Positions 15,203 through 22,692 of a stretch of DNA of 40,616 nucleotides are shown piece by piece. Source of the stretch: Euzebya sp. (GTDB lineage: Bacteria; Actinomycetota; Nitriliruptoria; Euzebyales; Euzebyaceae); assembly GCF_964222135.1 (NCBI RefSeq), contig NZ_CAXQBR010000066.1, positions 1 to 40,616 on the forward strand. Direction: 5' to 3'. Made by a program: the position numbers and the translations under genes. Every line of letters starts with the position of its first letter. Position 1 is the first letter of the stretch. The notes beneath the pieces are model-generated. The model made no database searches and had not been told where the DNA came from. It was given only the letters and a program-made list of their open reading frames with translations.

Positions 15203-16198
15203 CTAGCCGAGTGCATCCTCGACGTCGTCGAGGATGCCCTGGACGCCCGGGATCGAGTTGAACGCCAGGTACCAGTCGGCCCCGTCCACGTAGTGGATCT
15301 GCCCCTCCACAGCGGCGGGGGTCTGGGCGACCAGGTCGTTGTCGAGGATCGCCTCGGCGCTCTCCGCCCCCTCCTCGCCGATCGCCGCGGAGCGGTCGAT
15401 CACGAACATGACGTCGGGTTCGGCCTCGAGGATGAACTCGAAGGACACCGCCTCGCCGTGGGTCTCGTCCCGGGCGAGCGACTCGTCGGCCGGGGCGAAG
15501 CCGAGCACGTCGTGGACCAGTCCGAAGCGCGACCCAGGCCCGTAGGCGGACACCTCGGTGCCGGCGGTCAGCACGACCAGCGCCTCGCCGGCGTCCCCGG
15601 TCTGCGCGGCGATCTCCTCGATGCGCCGGTCCATCTCGTCGAGCTGGGCGGCGACCTCGTCCTCGACCCCGAAGATCTCGCCGATCTGGGTGTGCCGGTC
15701 CCGGAAGGCGGTCATGAAGTCGACGTCCTCGGCGAAGGTGAGGTCGACGGTCGGCGCGATCTCGCTCATGTCCGGGTACGTGGCGGAGGAGCGGGTGGCG
15801 ACCAGGATGAGGTCGGGCTCGAGGGCGTTGATCGCCTCGTAGTCGGGCTCGAAGGCCGTGCCGACGGGGGCGAAGTCGGGGTTCTCCGCGACCTCGGCGT
15901 AGCCCGGCGGCAGGGGCGTGCCGAGGGACCCGAACGCGTCCGGGGTGATCCCGAGGGCATCGAGGGACATGAGGACGCCGAGGTCCATCACGACGACGGT
16001 CTCGGGGTCCACCGGCACCTCGTCGGTGCCGGAGTAGTGCTCGATCGTGACGGTCCCCCCGTCGGCCGCCTCCTCCTCTGCGGGTTCGGTCTCCTCTGCG
16101 GGTTCGGCGACCTCGGTCGAGGACGTGTCGTCGGCGCCGCCGCAGGCGGAGACGACCAGGAGCAGGACGGCGAGCAGGCTCAGCAGGGTGCGTGACAT
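15203..16198 (-). CDS. Ferric-siderophore-binding lipoprotein
   Basis: The 331-residue protein has a lipoprotein signal (SLLAVLLLVVSAC, lipidated C19), then an acidic Glu/Pro/Ala linker to about residue 47 and a periplasmic-binding-protein class III fold: VVVMDLGVLMSLDALGI, EAINALEPDLILVATRSSA, IAPTVDLTF and a C-terminal WYLAFNSIPGVQGILDDV. The sequence type resembles the FatB/YclQ/VctP group that binds catechol or petrobactin siderophores; the exact ligand is inferred. It is the first gene of the iron operon and its ATG lies just after a -10 (TAGGGT), so the mRNA is nearly leaderless. No siderophore synthesis genes are present, so it may import xenosiderophores. Confidence 0.9.
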   Translation of the reverse strand: MSRTLLSLLAVLLLVVSACGGADDTSSTEVAEPAEETEPAEEEAADGGTVTIEHYSGTDEVPVDPETVVVMDLGVLMSLDALGITPDAFGSLGTPLPPGYAEVAENPDFAPVGTAFEPDYEAINALEPDLILVATRSSATYPDMSEIAPTVDLTFAEDVDFMTAFRDRHTQIGEIFGVEDEVAAQLDEMDRRIEEIAAQTGDAGEALVVLTAGTEVSAYGPGSRFGLVHDVLGFAPADESLARDETHGEAVSFEFILEAEPDVMFVIDRSAAIGEEGAESAEAILDNDLVAQTPAAVEGQIHYVDGADWYLAFNSIPGVQGILDDVEDALG

Positions 16199-16206
16199 GG
16201 CGGGGC

Positions 16207-16236
16207 ACCCTACGCTCCTTAGGACAACCTAACCAA
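16207..16236 (-). promoter_or_regulatory. Iron-regulated promoter with DtxR/IdeR-like box
   Basis: TTAGG-ACAA-CCTAA (16219-16232) is a perfect 5-bp inverted repeat equal in layout to the inner 14 bases of the IdeR/DtxR consensus (TTAGG-CTAA-CCTAA). On the minus strand a -35 (TTGGTT, 16236-16231) and a -10 (TAGGGT, 16212-16207) are 18 bases apart, so the box fills the spacer and touches the -35. Binding of iron-loaded DtxR/IdeR would switch off the siderophore operon that starts at 16198. The repeat is seen; the regulator is inferred from actinobacterial iron control. Confidence 0.65.
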
Positions 16237-16482
16237 ATCTGTGTCTCAGGGGCGATCGGACGTACAGGGTGCACTCGCCGTCCTCGTCCGCGAACGTCCC
16301 CCGGACCGCGAACCCCGCCGCCGCGAGCGCACGGCACGACGCGACGTTCGCCGCGTACTGCGATGCGCACACCTGGGTCCAGGCCGGGTGCAGGGGGAAC
16401 ACGGCTCGTTGAGCCAGCGGTGCAGCAGCGGCAGGTCGTCGTCGCCCAGGCGGCGGAAGCCGAGCTCCTCGGTCGTCGCCAC
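16229..16482 (-). pseudogene. GNAT acetyltransferase with internal deletion (remnant)
   Basis: From GTG 16482 the first 26 residues (LGFRRLGDDDLPLLHRWLNEP) are the N-terminus of an aminoglycoside-6'-type GNAT acetyltransferase. At about 16402 the frame shifts, and the rest reads FPLHPAWTQVCASQYAANVASCRALAAAGFAVRGTF, the C-terminal acetyl-CoA/helix-4 region of the same family, to a TAG at 16231-16229. Roughly 80 middle residues, including the pyrophosphate-binding R/Q-x-x-G-x-G/A loop, are missing. A deletion therefore fused both ends out of frame. The stop codon lies inside the iron box of the next operon. It is 10 bases downstream of an 86-residue gene. Confidence 0.65.
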
Positions 16483-16492
16483 GACCCCCCCG

Positions 16493-16753
16493 TCAGGCAC
16501 GGGACCGCGCCCACGCCAGGGCACCCGGTGCCATCCCCTTGAACTTCGGCACCTCGTGCAGCTCGGCGACCAGCAGCGGCGTGCCCGACGGGAGGTGGTC
16601 CTTCAGGGCGTGGTAGACCCGCGACCGCGACTGGTCGCTGTCGAGGAACGCGAGTCCGGGGGCGAGCGGGAACACCTCGCGCCACGGCCCGTCGGGGTCG
16701 CTCGCGAGGACGTCGTCGGGATGGTCACCCGCGACGTGGGCGAGGAAGAGCAT
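16493..16753 (-). CDS. Small protein of unknown function
   Basis: The 86-residue protein starts MLFLAHVAGDHPDDVL and contains FPLAPGLAFLDSDQSRSRVYHALKDHLPSGTPLLVAELHEVPKFKGMAPG. It looks like an alternating alpha/beta domain with no signal peptide. An AGGAG ribosome site lies 7-11 bases before ATG 16753. I do not recognise the family. It is co-oriented with the GNAT remnant, so it may once have been part of a two-gene unit, and divergent from the lipoprotein at 16852. Confidence 0.7.
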   Translation of the reverse strand: MLFLAHVAGDHPDDVLASDPDGPWREVFPLAPGLAFLDSDQSRSRVYHALKDHLPSGTPLLVAELHEVPKFKGMAPGALAWARSRA

Positions 16754-16851
16754 CGGCTGGCTCCTGGCCGGAGGGGTGCGACGCCATCATGCCCGCCTGA
16801 CGCCACCAGGACGTCACCACTCCGCTGCCCGTCGGGTGCCAGGCTCTGACC

Positions 16852-18135
16852 ATGCGCCACCTGATCGTCCTGCCCCTCCTCCTGCTGGCGGCGGCCTGCG
16901 CCCCCGCGCCGACCGGCGCCACCGCGGCCACCCTGCCCGACGCACCGGACTGCCCCGTGCTGCCCGCGGACTCGGTCTGGAACACCCCGGTCGACGACCT
17001 CGACGTGCACCCCCGCTCCGCGGACTGGGTGGCGGCCATCGGCGCGGACGATCCGATCCACCCCGACTTCGGCTCCGGCACCTACGACGGCGGGCCCATC
17101 GGCATCCCCTACGACGTCGTCGACGCCGACACCGAGCGGGTGCCCGTGACGTTCACCTACGCCGACGAGAGCGACCCCGGCCCCTACCCGATCCCCCCCG
17201 ACCCGAGCATCGAGGGCGGCCCCGACGCCGACGGCGACCGGCACGTCCTGATCGTGGACCGCGACACCTGCACGCTCTACGAGCTGTTCGACGCCCACCC
17301 GCCGGCGGCAGGGGAGGGGTGGACCGCCGGATCGGGTGCGGTGTTCGACCTGAACTCGAACGACCTGCGGCCGGAGGGCTGGACCTCGGCGGACGCTGCC
17401 GGCCTGCCGATCCTCCCCGGCCTGGTCCGCTACGACGAGGTGGCGAGCGGGGTCATCGACCACGCGATCCGGATCACCGCGCCGCAGACCGACCGGTCCC
17501 ACATCTGGCCCGCCCGCCACCAGGCGGGGGCGGCGGACGACCCGAGCCTGCCGCCGATGGGCGCCCGGTTCCGGCTCTCGGCGGCCATCGACCCCGCGGA
17601 CTTCCCCGACCAGGTCCGCCCGATCGTCGTCGCGCTGCAGACCCACGGCGCGATCCTCGCCGACAACGGGTCGCCGTGGTTCATCTCCGGCGTCCCGGAC
17701 GAGCGCTGGGCGAACGACGACCTGCGCACCCTCCGCGAGATCCCCGGGTCGGCCTGGGAGGCGGTCGACACCGCGCCGCTGCAGGTCGCCGCGGACTCCG
17801 GGGCGGCACGCCAGGTGGGGGAGGGGCCGGACACCAGCCTCCGGGACGGCGGTCGTCTGGCCGGCCCGACCCGGATCGACACGGCCATCGCCATCTCCCA
17901 GCGGCAGTTCCCCGCGGGGGCCGCGACGGCCTATCTGGCGCGCGCCGACGTCGTCGTCGACGCGGTCGCCGGCGGCGTGCTCACCGACGGCCCGATCCTG
18001 CTGGTCCCGAGCTGCGGGACGCTCCCGCCGCAGGTCGCCGAGGAGATCGCCCGCCTCGACCCCGCCCGGGTGCTGGCGCTCGGCGGGGAGTCGGCGGTGT
18101 GCCAGGCCGTGCTCGACGCCGCCCGGGGCTCCTGA
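16852..18135 (+). CDS. Lipoprotein with uncharacterised domain and a single CWB2 module
   Basis: The 427-residue protein starts with a lipoprotein signal (LPLLLLAAAC, C16). Residues about 35-305 form an uncharacterised secreted domain with CPVLPADSVWNTPVDDLDVHPRS, GGPIGIPYDVV, HVLIVDRDTCTLYELFDAH and HAIRITAPQTDRSHIWPARH. I recognise it only as a domain seen in hypothetical secreted proteins. Residues from about 336 are one CWB2 module (AGPTRIDTAIAISQRQFP, then ILLVPSCGTLPPQVAEEI and VLALGGESAVCQAVLDAA). CWB2 modules normally occur as three; here there is one, on a protein that is also lipid-anchored. The ATG has only a weak upstream promoter. Confidence 0.82.
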   Translation: MRHLIVLPLLLLAAACAPAPTGATAATLPDAPDCPVLPADSVWNTPVDDLDVHPRSADWVAAIGADDPIHPDFGSGTYDGGPIGIPYDVVDADTERVPVTFTYADESDPGPYPIPPDPSIEGGPDADGDRHVLIVDRDTCTLYELFDAHPPAAGEGWTAGSGAVFDLNSNDLRPEGWTSADAAGLPILPGLVRYDEVASGVIDHAIRITAPQTDRSHIWPARHQAGAADDPSLPPMGARFRLSAAIDPADFPDQVRPIVVALQTHGAILADNGSPWFISGVPDERWANDDLRTLREIPGSAWEAVDTAPLQVAADSGAARQVGEGPDTSLRDGGRLAGPTRIDTAIAISQRQFPAGAATAYLARADVVVDAVAGGVLTDGPILLVPSCGTLPPQVAEEIARLDPARVLALGGESAVCQAVLDAARGS

Positions 18136-18162
18136 GCGGGGTCGCACCCGCACGCCGTCCCG

Positions 18163-18543
18163 TCAGCGGGCGTCCGGCGGGTCGTCGCCGAAGGGCAGGC
18201 GGACCGAGTCCGGGTCGCCGACCACCACGCGGGTGCGCCGTCGCCACGTCGTGGTCCTGACCTGCTCGACGGCGATCGGCAGCCCGCCGAGCTGACGGCG
18301 GGCGATGAACCCGACCGACCGGAGCGGGACCCCGACGACGTGGACGCCGACGACGTCAGGGGCGCGGGTGATGCCGTCGGGTGTCACGACCCACCGCCGC
18401 ATCGTCCCGCGGATGGCCGCCGGGCCGCCCTGGGGGAGGTGGAGGACGACGCCGGTCAGGTGGCTGATCTCCACCCGACGTGCGCGCCCGATCGCCGACG
18501 GCGCGCGCCCCCGCGCCGGCGACCGCCGCCGCCACCACCTCAT
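18163..18543 (-). CDS. Protein of unknown function
   Basis: The 126-residue basic protein reads WRRRSPARGRAP at the N-terminus, then mostly beta strands: VEISHLTGVVLHLPQGGPAAIRGTMRRWVVTPDGITRAPDVVGVHVVGVPLRS, and a proline-rich acidic C-terminus (PDSVRLPFGDDPPDAR). There is no signal peptide. The strand pattern could be a PH-like fold, but I cannot name a family. It is convergent with the CWB2 lipoprotein and divergent from the PPOX gene at 18668. Confidence 0.6.
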   Translation of the reverse strand: MRWWRRRSPARGRAPSAIGRARRVEISHLTGVVLHLPQGGPAAIRGTMRRWVVTPDGITRAPDVVGVHVVGVPLRSVGFIARRQLGGLPIAVEQVRTTTWRRRTRVVVGDPDSVRLPFGDDPPDAR

Positions 18544-18667
18544 GTCCGCACGCTACGCCTCACCGGGAACCGGGTCGATGGTCCCGTCGGGAGCGGGACC
18601 TCGGACCCCTCCCCCTCCTCGTCCGATCGGACACGATGGGCAGACGACGAGACACCCCGGAGGCGAC

Positions 18668-19060
18668 ATGGCCGAGCTGTACGAGATGACCGTCGACGAG
18701 TGCCTCCGGTTGCTCCAGTCGCACCCGACCCACGTGGGGCGGCTGGGCTTCACCACCGAGGACGGGCCGACCGTCCTGCCGGTCAACTACCGGGTCGTCG
18801 GGGGCGAGATCGTCTTCCACACCGACGCCGGCTCGATGTGGAGCGCGGCGATCATGAACGAGCGAGTCGCCTTCGAGGTCGATGACGTCGATCCCGCCTG
18901 GCAGGAGGGGTGGAGCGTGCTGGTGCGCGGCAAGGCCCGCGAGGTCCGGGACAGCGAGGAGCGCGCCGGGTTGACCGAGCTGCTGCGGTCCTGGGCCGAC
19001 CGGCACAGCCGCACCGTCGCGGTCACCCCCGCCAGCATCACCGGACGTCGGATCGTCTGA
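18668..19060 (+). CDS. Pyridoxamine-5'-phosphate-oxidase-fold flavin/F420-binding protein
   Basis: The 130-residue protein has the split-barrel pattern: ECLRLLQSHPTHVGRLGF, PTVLPVNYRVVGGEIVFHTDAGSMWSAAI, VAFEVDDVDPAWQEGWSVLVRGKAREV. This is the Pyridox_ox_2 group, small flavin-, F420- or heme-binding proteins common in actinobacteria; cofactor and substrate cannot be told apart from sequence alone. A GGAGG ends 5 bases before ATG 18668. Its 3' end overlaps the convergent GAF-ANTAR gene by 23 bases. Confidence 0.85.
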   Translation: MAELYEMTVDECLRLLQSHPTHVGRLGFTTEDGPTVLPVNYRVVGGEIVFHTDAGSMWSAAIMNERVAFEVDDVDPAWQEGWSVLVRGKAREVRDSEERAGLTELLRSWADRHSRTVAVTPASITGRRIV

Positions 19061-20372
19061 CCTCGTCGTCGGTCCGGTCGGCTCCAGCGACCCGCTCGGC
19101 GACGTCCACCGCGCCGCGGAGGACCTCCTCGGCCAGGAGGTAGACCGACTGCCGGCGGGCACGGGCGGCGGCGCGGAGCGGCTCGAAGGCCTCGTCCGGC
19201 GTGACCGCGAGGCGGGCGGCCAGCACGCCCTTCGCCTGCTCGACGACGACCCGGTTGCGGAGAGCCCGCTCGAGGTTCTCCGTCAGCTCCAGCCGGTCGG
19301 AGTGCATCCGCGCGTTGGCGAGGGACAGCGCGGCCCGGCCTGCGAGGTCCTCGGCCAGCGCGAGGTCGGTGGGGCCCAGTCGCCGGTCAGACGTGGTGGT
19401 CATCAGGATCAGCACGCCGAGGCGCTGCTCGCGGGCGACGAGCGGAGCCGCCAGCGCCGACGTCACCTCGAGCGCGGACAGCAGCGAGCGGTGCTCGGCG
19501 TCCTCGGCGGCGGCGACGGCGGCGGTCCAGTCGACCTCGGCGGTCACCGTCGCCTCGCCCTCGCGCCACAGGGCGATGAGCCCCTCGTGGGTGACCATCT
19601 CCGAGCGCGCCGCGAGGTGCTCGACGACGGGCTGGCGATCGGGGTCGGCGTGGGCGATGGCCGCCACCCGCAGGGCGTCGCCGTCCCCCAGGCACACCGC
19701 GCAGATGTCGGCGACGGCGGGTACCGCGAGCCGGGCGACCTGGTCCATGACCTCGGTCGGGTCGAGGGAGCTGATCAGCAGCGCGCCGGCGTCGGCCAGG
19801 AACCGCTGCTGGACGAGGACCTCCCGGAGCTGGTCCTCCACCCGGATCCGGTGCAGGGCCTGTGCGCACATGTCGGCCAGGCCCTGGATGAACTGCATCG
19901 TCGGCGCGTCGACCTCGCGCCCCTCCTCGGCGAACCCGATCGAGAGGATCCCGACCGCGCTCCCGTCCGGCGCGCGCAGGGGGGCCACGACCATCGAGGC
20001 GGGCATCGGCACGTCCGCGAGGACCGGGTAGCGGCGGTCGAGCTCGGCGCGGCTGCGGGTCACGAACAGCTCGCCCGTGCGCACGACCTCGCTCGCCGGC
20101 AGGTCCGCGGCGACGTCCACGTCCCCGTACACCTCGACCACCAGCGGGTCCACGCCGGCGGTCGCGATCATCCGCAGCTGGTCGCCGGACTCGTCGACGA
20201 CCATCACGGCGACCCGCTGTGCCGAGAGCTCCTCGGCGCTCGCGTCCACCACCTCGCGCGAGACGGCCTCGGTGGACCCGGCGGTGCTCAACCGGCCGGC
20301 GATGGCCACCAGGCGCTCGAGGCGGTCCCCCGCCCTGTCGACCGCTCCCCCGTCCCCGACCGTCTGACCCAC
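19038..20372 (-). CDS. Double-GAF ANTAR antitermination regulator
   Basis: The 444-residue protein has a first GAF domain (about residues 20-170, LFVTRSRAELDRRYP and MVVAPLRAPDGSAVGILSIGF), a linker helix, a second GAF domain (about 190-370, SALAAPLVAREQRLGVLILMTTT) and a C-terminal ANTAR domain (ERALRNRVVVEQAKGVLAARLAVTPDEAFEPLRAAARARR). The ANTAR binds RNA double hairpins and the GAF domains sense small molecules or redox. It is the second ANTAR protein in the window. GTG 20372 gives a soluble protein with no membrane segment. It is divergent from the methyltransferase gene at 20470. Confidence 0.87.
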   Translation of the reverse strand: MGQTVGDGGAVDRAGDRLERLVAIAGRLSTAGSTEAVSREVVDASAEELSAQRVAVMVVDESGDQLRMIATAGVDPLVVEVYGDVDVAADLPASEVVRTGELFVTRSRAELDRRYPVLADVPMPASMVVAPLRAPDGSAVGILSIGFAEEGREVDAPTMQFIQGLADMCAQALHRIRVEDQLREVLVQQRFLADAGALLISSLDPTEVMDQVARLAVPAVADICAVCLGDGDALRVAAIAHADPDRQPVVEHLAARSEMVTHEGLIALWREGEATVTAEVDWTAAVAAAEDAEHRSLLSALEVTSALAAPLVAREQRLGVLILMTTTSDRRLGPTDLALAEDLAGRAALSLANARMHSDRLELTENLERALRNRVVVEQAKGVLAARLAVTPDEAFEPLRAAARARRQSVYLLAEEVLRGAVDVAERVAGADRTDDEVRRSDVR

Positions 20373-20469
20373 CTATCCCCACCTTCCGTGCACCCGACCT
20401 GACGCTGTGAAGTCTAGGACTGCGCCGTGCCACCGCACCCGCCCCGATGGCCTGGCGTACGCTGCCGCG

Positions 20470-21171
20470 GTGGACGAGCGGGCGGCGCTGCGACAGGCCG
20501 GTGCGGCGGCCCTGGCCGTGAACGCGCCGGCTTCGCCTGCGCGCATCGACGCGATCGCCGATGGCCTGGCCGTCGAGGCCCCCGGCACGGTCCTCGACGT
20601 GGGCTGCGGCCGCGGGGACCTGCTCCTGCGCGTCCTCGCCGCCGCGCCCGGCACGCGCGGCATCGGGGTGGACCTCGACCGGGCCGCGCTGGATGCCGCC
20701 CGCGATCGCGCGCGCGAGGCGGGGCTCGCCGGACGGGTCACCTTCGCCGAGGCCGATGCGGCGGAGTGGGAGGGGTCCTGTGACGCCGCGATCTGCGTCG
20801 CGTCCTCGCACGCCTTGGGCGGCACCGCCGCGATGCTGCTGCGCCTGGCAGAGCTCGTGCCGAGCGGCGGGTTGGCGCTCGTCGGTGACGGCGTGTGGGA
20901 GCGGCGGCCGGACGCCTGGCACCGGGAGGTGTTCGGCGACATGCCCGACACCGACCAGCTGCTCGAGTGGGCGGCCATGGAGTCGTGGACCGTCGAGGAC
21001 GTGGACCGCTCCACCGCGGAGGAGTGGGACGCCTTCGAAGCCGCGTGGACCGCCGGGGTGGAGGCGGTCGGGACCGACGCCGCCCGCGCCTACGCCGCGG
21101 AGCGCCGCGAGGAGTACCGGCGCTACCGGGGCGTCGTCGGGTTCGCCTGGCTGGTGCTGCGCCGCACCTGA
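20470..21171 (+). CDS. Class I SAM-dependent methyltransferase
   Basis: The 233-residue protein has motif I GTVLDVGCGRGDLLLRVLAA, an acidic loop VDLDRAALDAARDRA, motif II CDAAICVASSHALGG and a strand-rich C-terminus with VERRPDAW-type segments. This is a small-molecule or protein methyltransferase of the UbiE/cyclopropane-synthase-like fold; the substrate is unknown. GTG 20470 is preferred over the longer frame from 20407 because a TACGCT -10 (20458-20463) lies 6 bases upstream of it, which fits a leaderless transcript, and because the upstream extension is not conserved-looking. Confidence 0.83.
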   Translation: MDERAALRQAGAAALAVNAPASPARIDAIADGLAVEAPGTVLDVGCGRGDLLLRVLAAAPGTRGIGVDLDRAALDAARDRAREAGLAGRVTFAEADAAEWEGSCDAAICVASSHALGGTAAMLLRLAELVPSGGLALVGDGVWERRPDAWHREVFGDMPDTDQLLEWAAMESWTVEDVDRSTAEEWDAFEAAWTAGVEAVGTDAARAYAAERREEYRRYRGVVGFAWLVLRRT

Positions 21172-21252
21172 TCGCCCCGCCCGCCGGAGCTTGATCAGCG
21201 GACGCCGTCGCAGGGAAGGGTGCGCGGGTAGCCGCACAGATCGGAGCAACGC

Positions 21253-21756
21253 ATGCCATCGACCATCCGACGGATCATCGCCGGCGCCGCCGCCGGGGTG
21301 ATCGGCACCGCCGCCATGGACGCGGTGTGGTACCGCCGCTACCGCCAGGGCGGTGGGGATGCCGGTCCGGTCGAGTGGGACCTCTCGACCGGATCGACGG
21401 GGTCCTTCGACGAGGCCTCCACCCCCGGCCAGGTCGGGGAGGCGGTGGCCGAGGCCATCGGCGTGGACCTGCCCGACGACGCGGCCGGCGTGACCACCGA
21501 CGTGGTCCACTGGCTGACCGGGATCAGCTACGGCGTCGGGCACGCGCTGCTGCACGACGAGCGCGGCGTGGTCACCGGCGGGCTCGCCACCGGCATGACC
21601 GCCTTCCTCAACAGCTACCTGACCCTCGGCGCCGCCGGCTTCTACCAGCCGATCTGGGACTACGAGGCGGAGGAGCTCGCCAAGGACCTCGGCGCGCACC
21701 TGGCGTACGGGCTGGCCGCGGCGGCGGCGTACCGGGTGCTGCGGCGCCGAGGCTGA
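21253..21756 (+). CDS. Membrane-associated protein of unknown function
   Basis: The 167-residue protein begins with a glycine-rich hydrophobic helix (RRIIAGAAAGVIGTAAMDAVWYRRYRQGG), has a polar middle (TPGQVGEAVAEAIGVDLPDD) and two more hydrophobic stretches (VVHWLTGISYGVGHALLH and GGLATGMTAFLNSYLTLGAAGFYQPIW), ending LAYGLAAAAAYRVLRRRG. Three to four membrane helices are likely. It resembles uncharacterised DUF1440-type membrane proteins in layout, but I cannot assign a function. A GGAGCAAC ribosome site precedes ATG 21253. Confidence 0.72.
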   Translation: MPSTIRRIIAGAAAGVIGTAAMDAVWYRRYRQGGGDAGPVEWDLSTGSTGSFDEASTPGQVGEAVAEAIGVDLPDDAAGVTTDVVHWLTGISYGVGHALLHDERGVVTGGLATGMTAFLNSYLTLGAAGFYQPIWDYEAEELAKDLGAHLAYGLAAAAAYRVLRRRG

Positions 21757-21847
21757 CCAGACGGCCATCCGTCCGTGGGTCGGCCGGCCACGTGACCCGG
21801 CCCCCGTGCGGGGAGAGGGTGGGATCACCACCACGGGAGGGCGAGCC

Positions 21848-22084
21848 ATGAGCCAGCGAGACCCCAGCAGCCAGGTCGGACGCAGCCAGGTCGGACCGGT
21901 TCCCGAGTCCCCGCGCGTCCCGGACGGGCGGGCGCCGGACGAGGCCGACACCGCCGAGATCGCGATCCCCCAGGACGACCAGACCCTCCACGACCACGGG
22001 ATGACCGACCACGCCCTCCGACGGGCAGCGGAGGAGCGGCGACGCGCCGAGCAGGCCGTCTGGCTGGCGGCCATCCCCCGCTAG
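21848..22084 (+). CDS. Small charged protein of unknown function
   Basis: The 78-residue hydrophilic protein is Ser/Gln/Asp-rich at the N-terminus (MSQRDPSSQVGRSQVGPVPES) and ends in a helix (HALRRAAEERRRAEQAVWLAAIPR). It is probably disordered with a C-terminal helix. A GGGAGGG ribosome site lies just before ATG 21848. No family is recognised. A perfect hairpin terminator at 22141-22165 follows its stop after 56 bases. Confidence 0.6.
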   Translation: MSQRDPSSQVGRSQVGPVPESPRVPDGRAPDEADTAEIAIPQDDQTLHDHGMTDHALRRAAEERRRAEQAVWLAAIPR

Positions 22085-22140
22085 GGGCCGCCAGCGTCCC
22101 CACGGGGGCGGTGGCGCAGGAGGCCATCACCCCGTTCCCC

Positions 22141-22165
22141 GCCCCGGCACTGCCCGTGCCGGGGC
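22141..22165 (+). terminator. Perfect 10-bp hairpin terminator
   Basis: GCCCCGGCAC (22141-22150), loop TGCCC, GTGCCGGGGC (22156-22165) form a fully paired GC-rich hairpin followed by TTCCCCC rather than a T run, the usual actinobacterial intrinsic form. It lies after the 78-residue gene and before the Nur-family gene and so insulates the nickel locus. Confidence 0.75.
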
Positions 22166-22199
22166 TTCCCCCGTCTGCGCCGGTACCATTCGCTCGAGC

Positions 22200-22628
22200 A
22201 TGGCAGCACCCGATGTCGCCGCGATCCTCCGCGCTGGGGGGCACCGGGTCACCGGTCCCCGGAGGGCCGTGTGGCGCGCGCTCTCGGAGTCCCAGGGGCA
22301 CCTGACGGCCGACGAGCTGGCCGAGCGCGTCGCTCGCATCGACGCGACCGTCAACCTCGCGTCGGTCTACCGCTCGCTCAGCCTCTTCGAGGAGCTCGAC
22401 CTGGTCCGCCAGTCGCGGCTGGCCGGCGACCAGGCGAGCCGCTGGGAGCTCGCCCACCCCGACGAGCACTTCCACCTGGTGTGCCGGACCTGCGGCACGG
22501 TGGACCACCACCGCGGGACGCTGGTGCAGTCGGTGCGCGACCACCTGGCGTCCGGGCACGGCTTCGACGCGGAGTCCGTGGAGCTGAGCGTCACCGGCGT
22601 CTGCGCGGACTGCGCCGACGGCCCGTGA
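22200..22628 (+). CDS. Fur-family repressor, probably Nur (nickel uptake regulator)
   Basis: The 142-residue protein has the Fur-family winged helix (LRAGGHRVTGPRRAVWRALSE, HLTADELAERV, VNLASVYRSLSLFEELDLV) and the metal domain HPDEHFHLVCRTCGTVDHHRG with two CxxC pairs (CRTC and CADC) for structural zinc. Fur, Zur and Nur share these features. Assignment to Nur rests on context: it sits 64 bases upstream of an ECF cobalt/nickel transporter whose promoter holds a TGCGA-N5-TCGCA repeat, the spacing of the Streptomyces Nur box. Zur is the main alternative. A TACCAT -10 (22184-22189) is 10 bases before ATG 22200, a probable leaderless start. Confidence 0.85.
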   Translation: MAAPDVAAILRAGGHRVTGPRRAVWRALSESQGHLTADELAERVARIDATVNLASVYRSLSLFEELDLVRQSRLAGDQASRWELAHPDEHFHLVCRTCGTVDHHRGTLVQSVRDHLASGHGFDAESVELSVTGVCADCADGP

Positions 22629-22654
22629 CAACTGCGAACAGATCGCAGTAAGCT
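22625..22654 (+). promoter_or_regulatory. Nur-box-like operator within the ECF transporter promoter
   Basis: ACTGCGA (22631-22637), ACAGA, TCGCAGT (22643-22649) is a perfect 7-bp inverted repeat with a 5-base spacer, the layout of the Nur box (TTGCAA-N5-TTGCAA form). It fills the 18-base spacer between a -35 (GTGACA, 22625-22630, which overlaps the repressor's stop codon) and a -10 (TAAGCT, 22649-22654). Binding there would block the promoter completely. The geometry is directly seen; nickel responsiveness is inferred. Confidence 0.65.
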
Positions 22655-22692
22655 TCGCGCCGACCCGCTCCCGATGACAGGACGACGACGCC

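Noticed and set aside
22629-22692. Cobalamin or NiCo riboswitch before the ECF transporter
   Set aside because: Only about 65 bases are available, with a promoter and palindrome in them; no conserved riboswitch core was visible.
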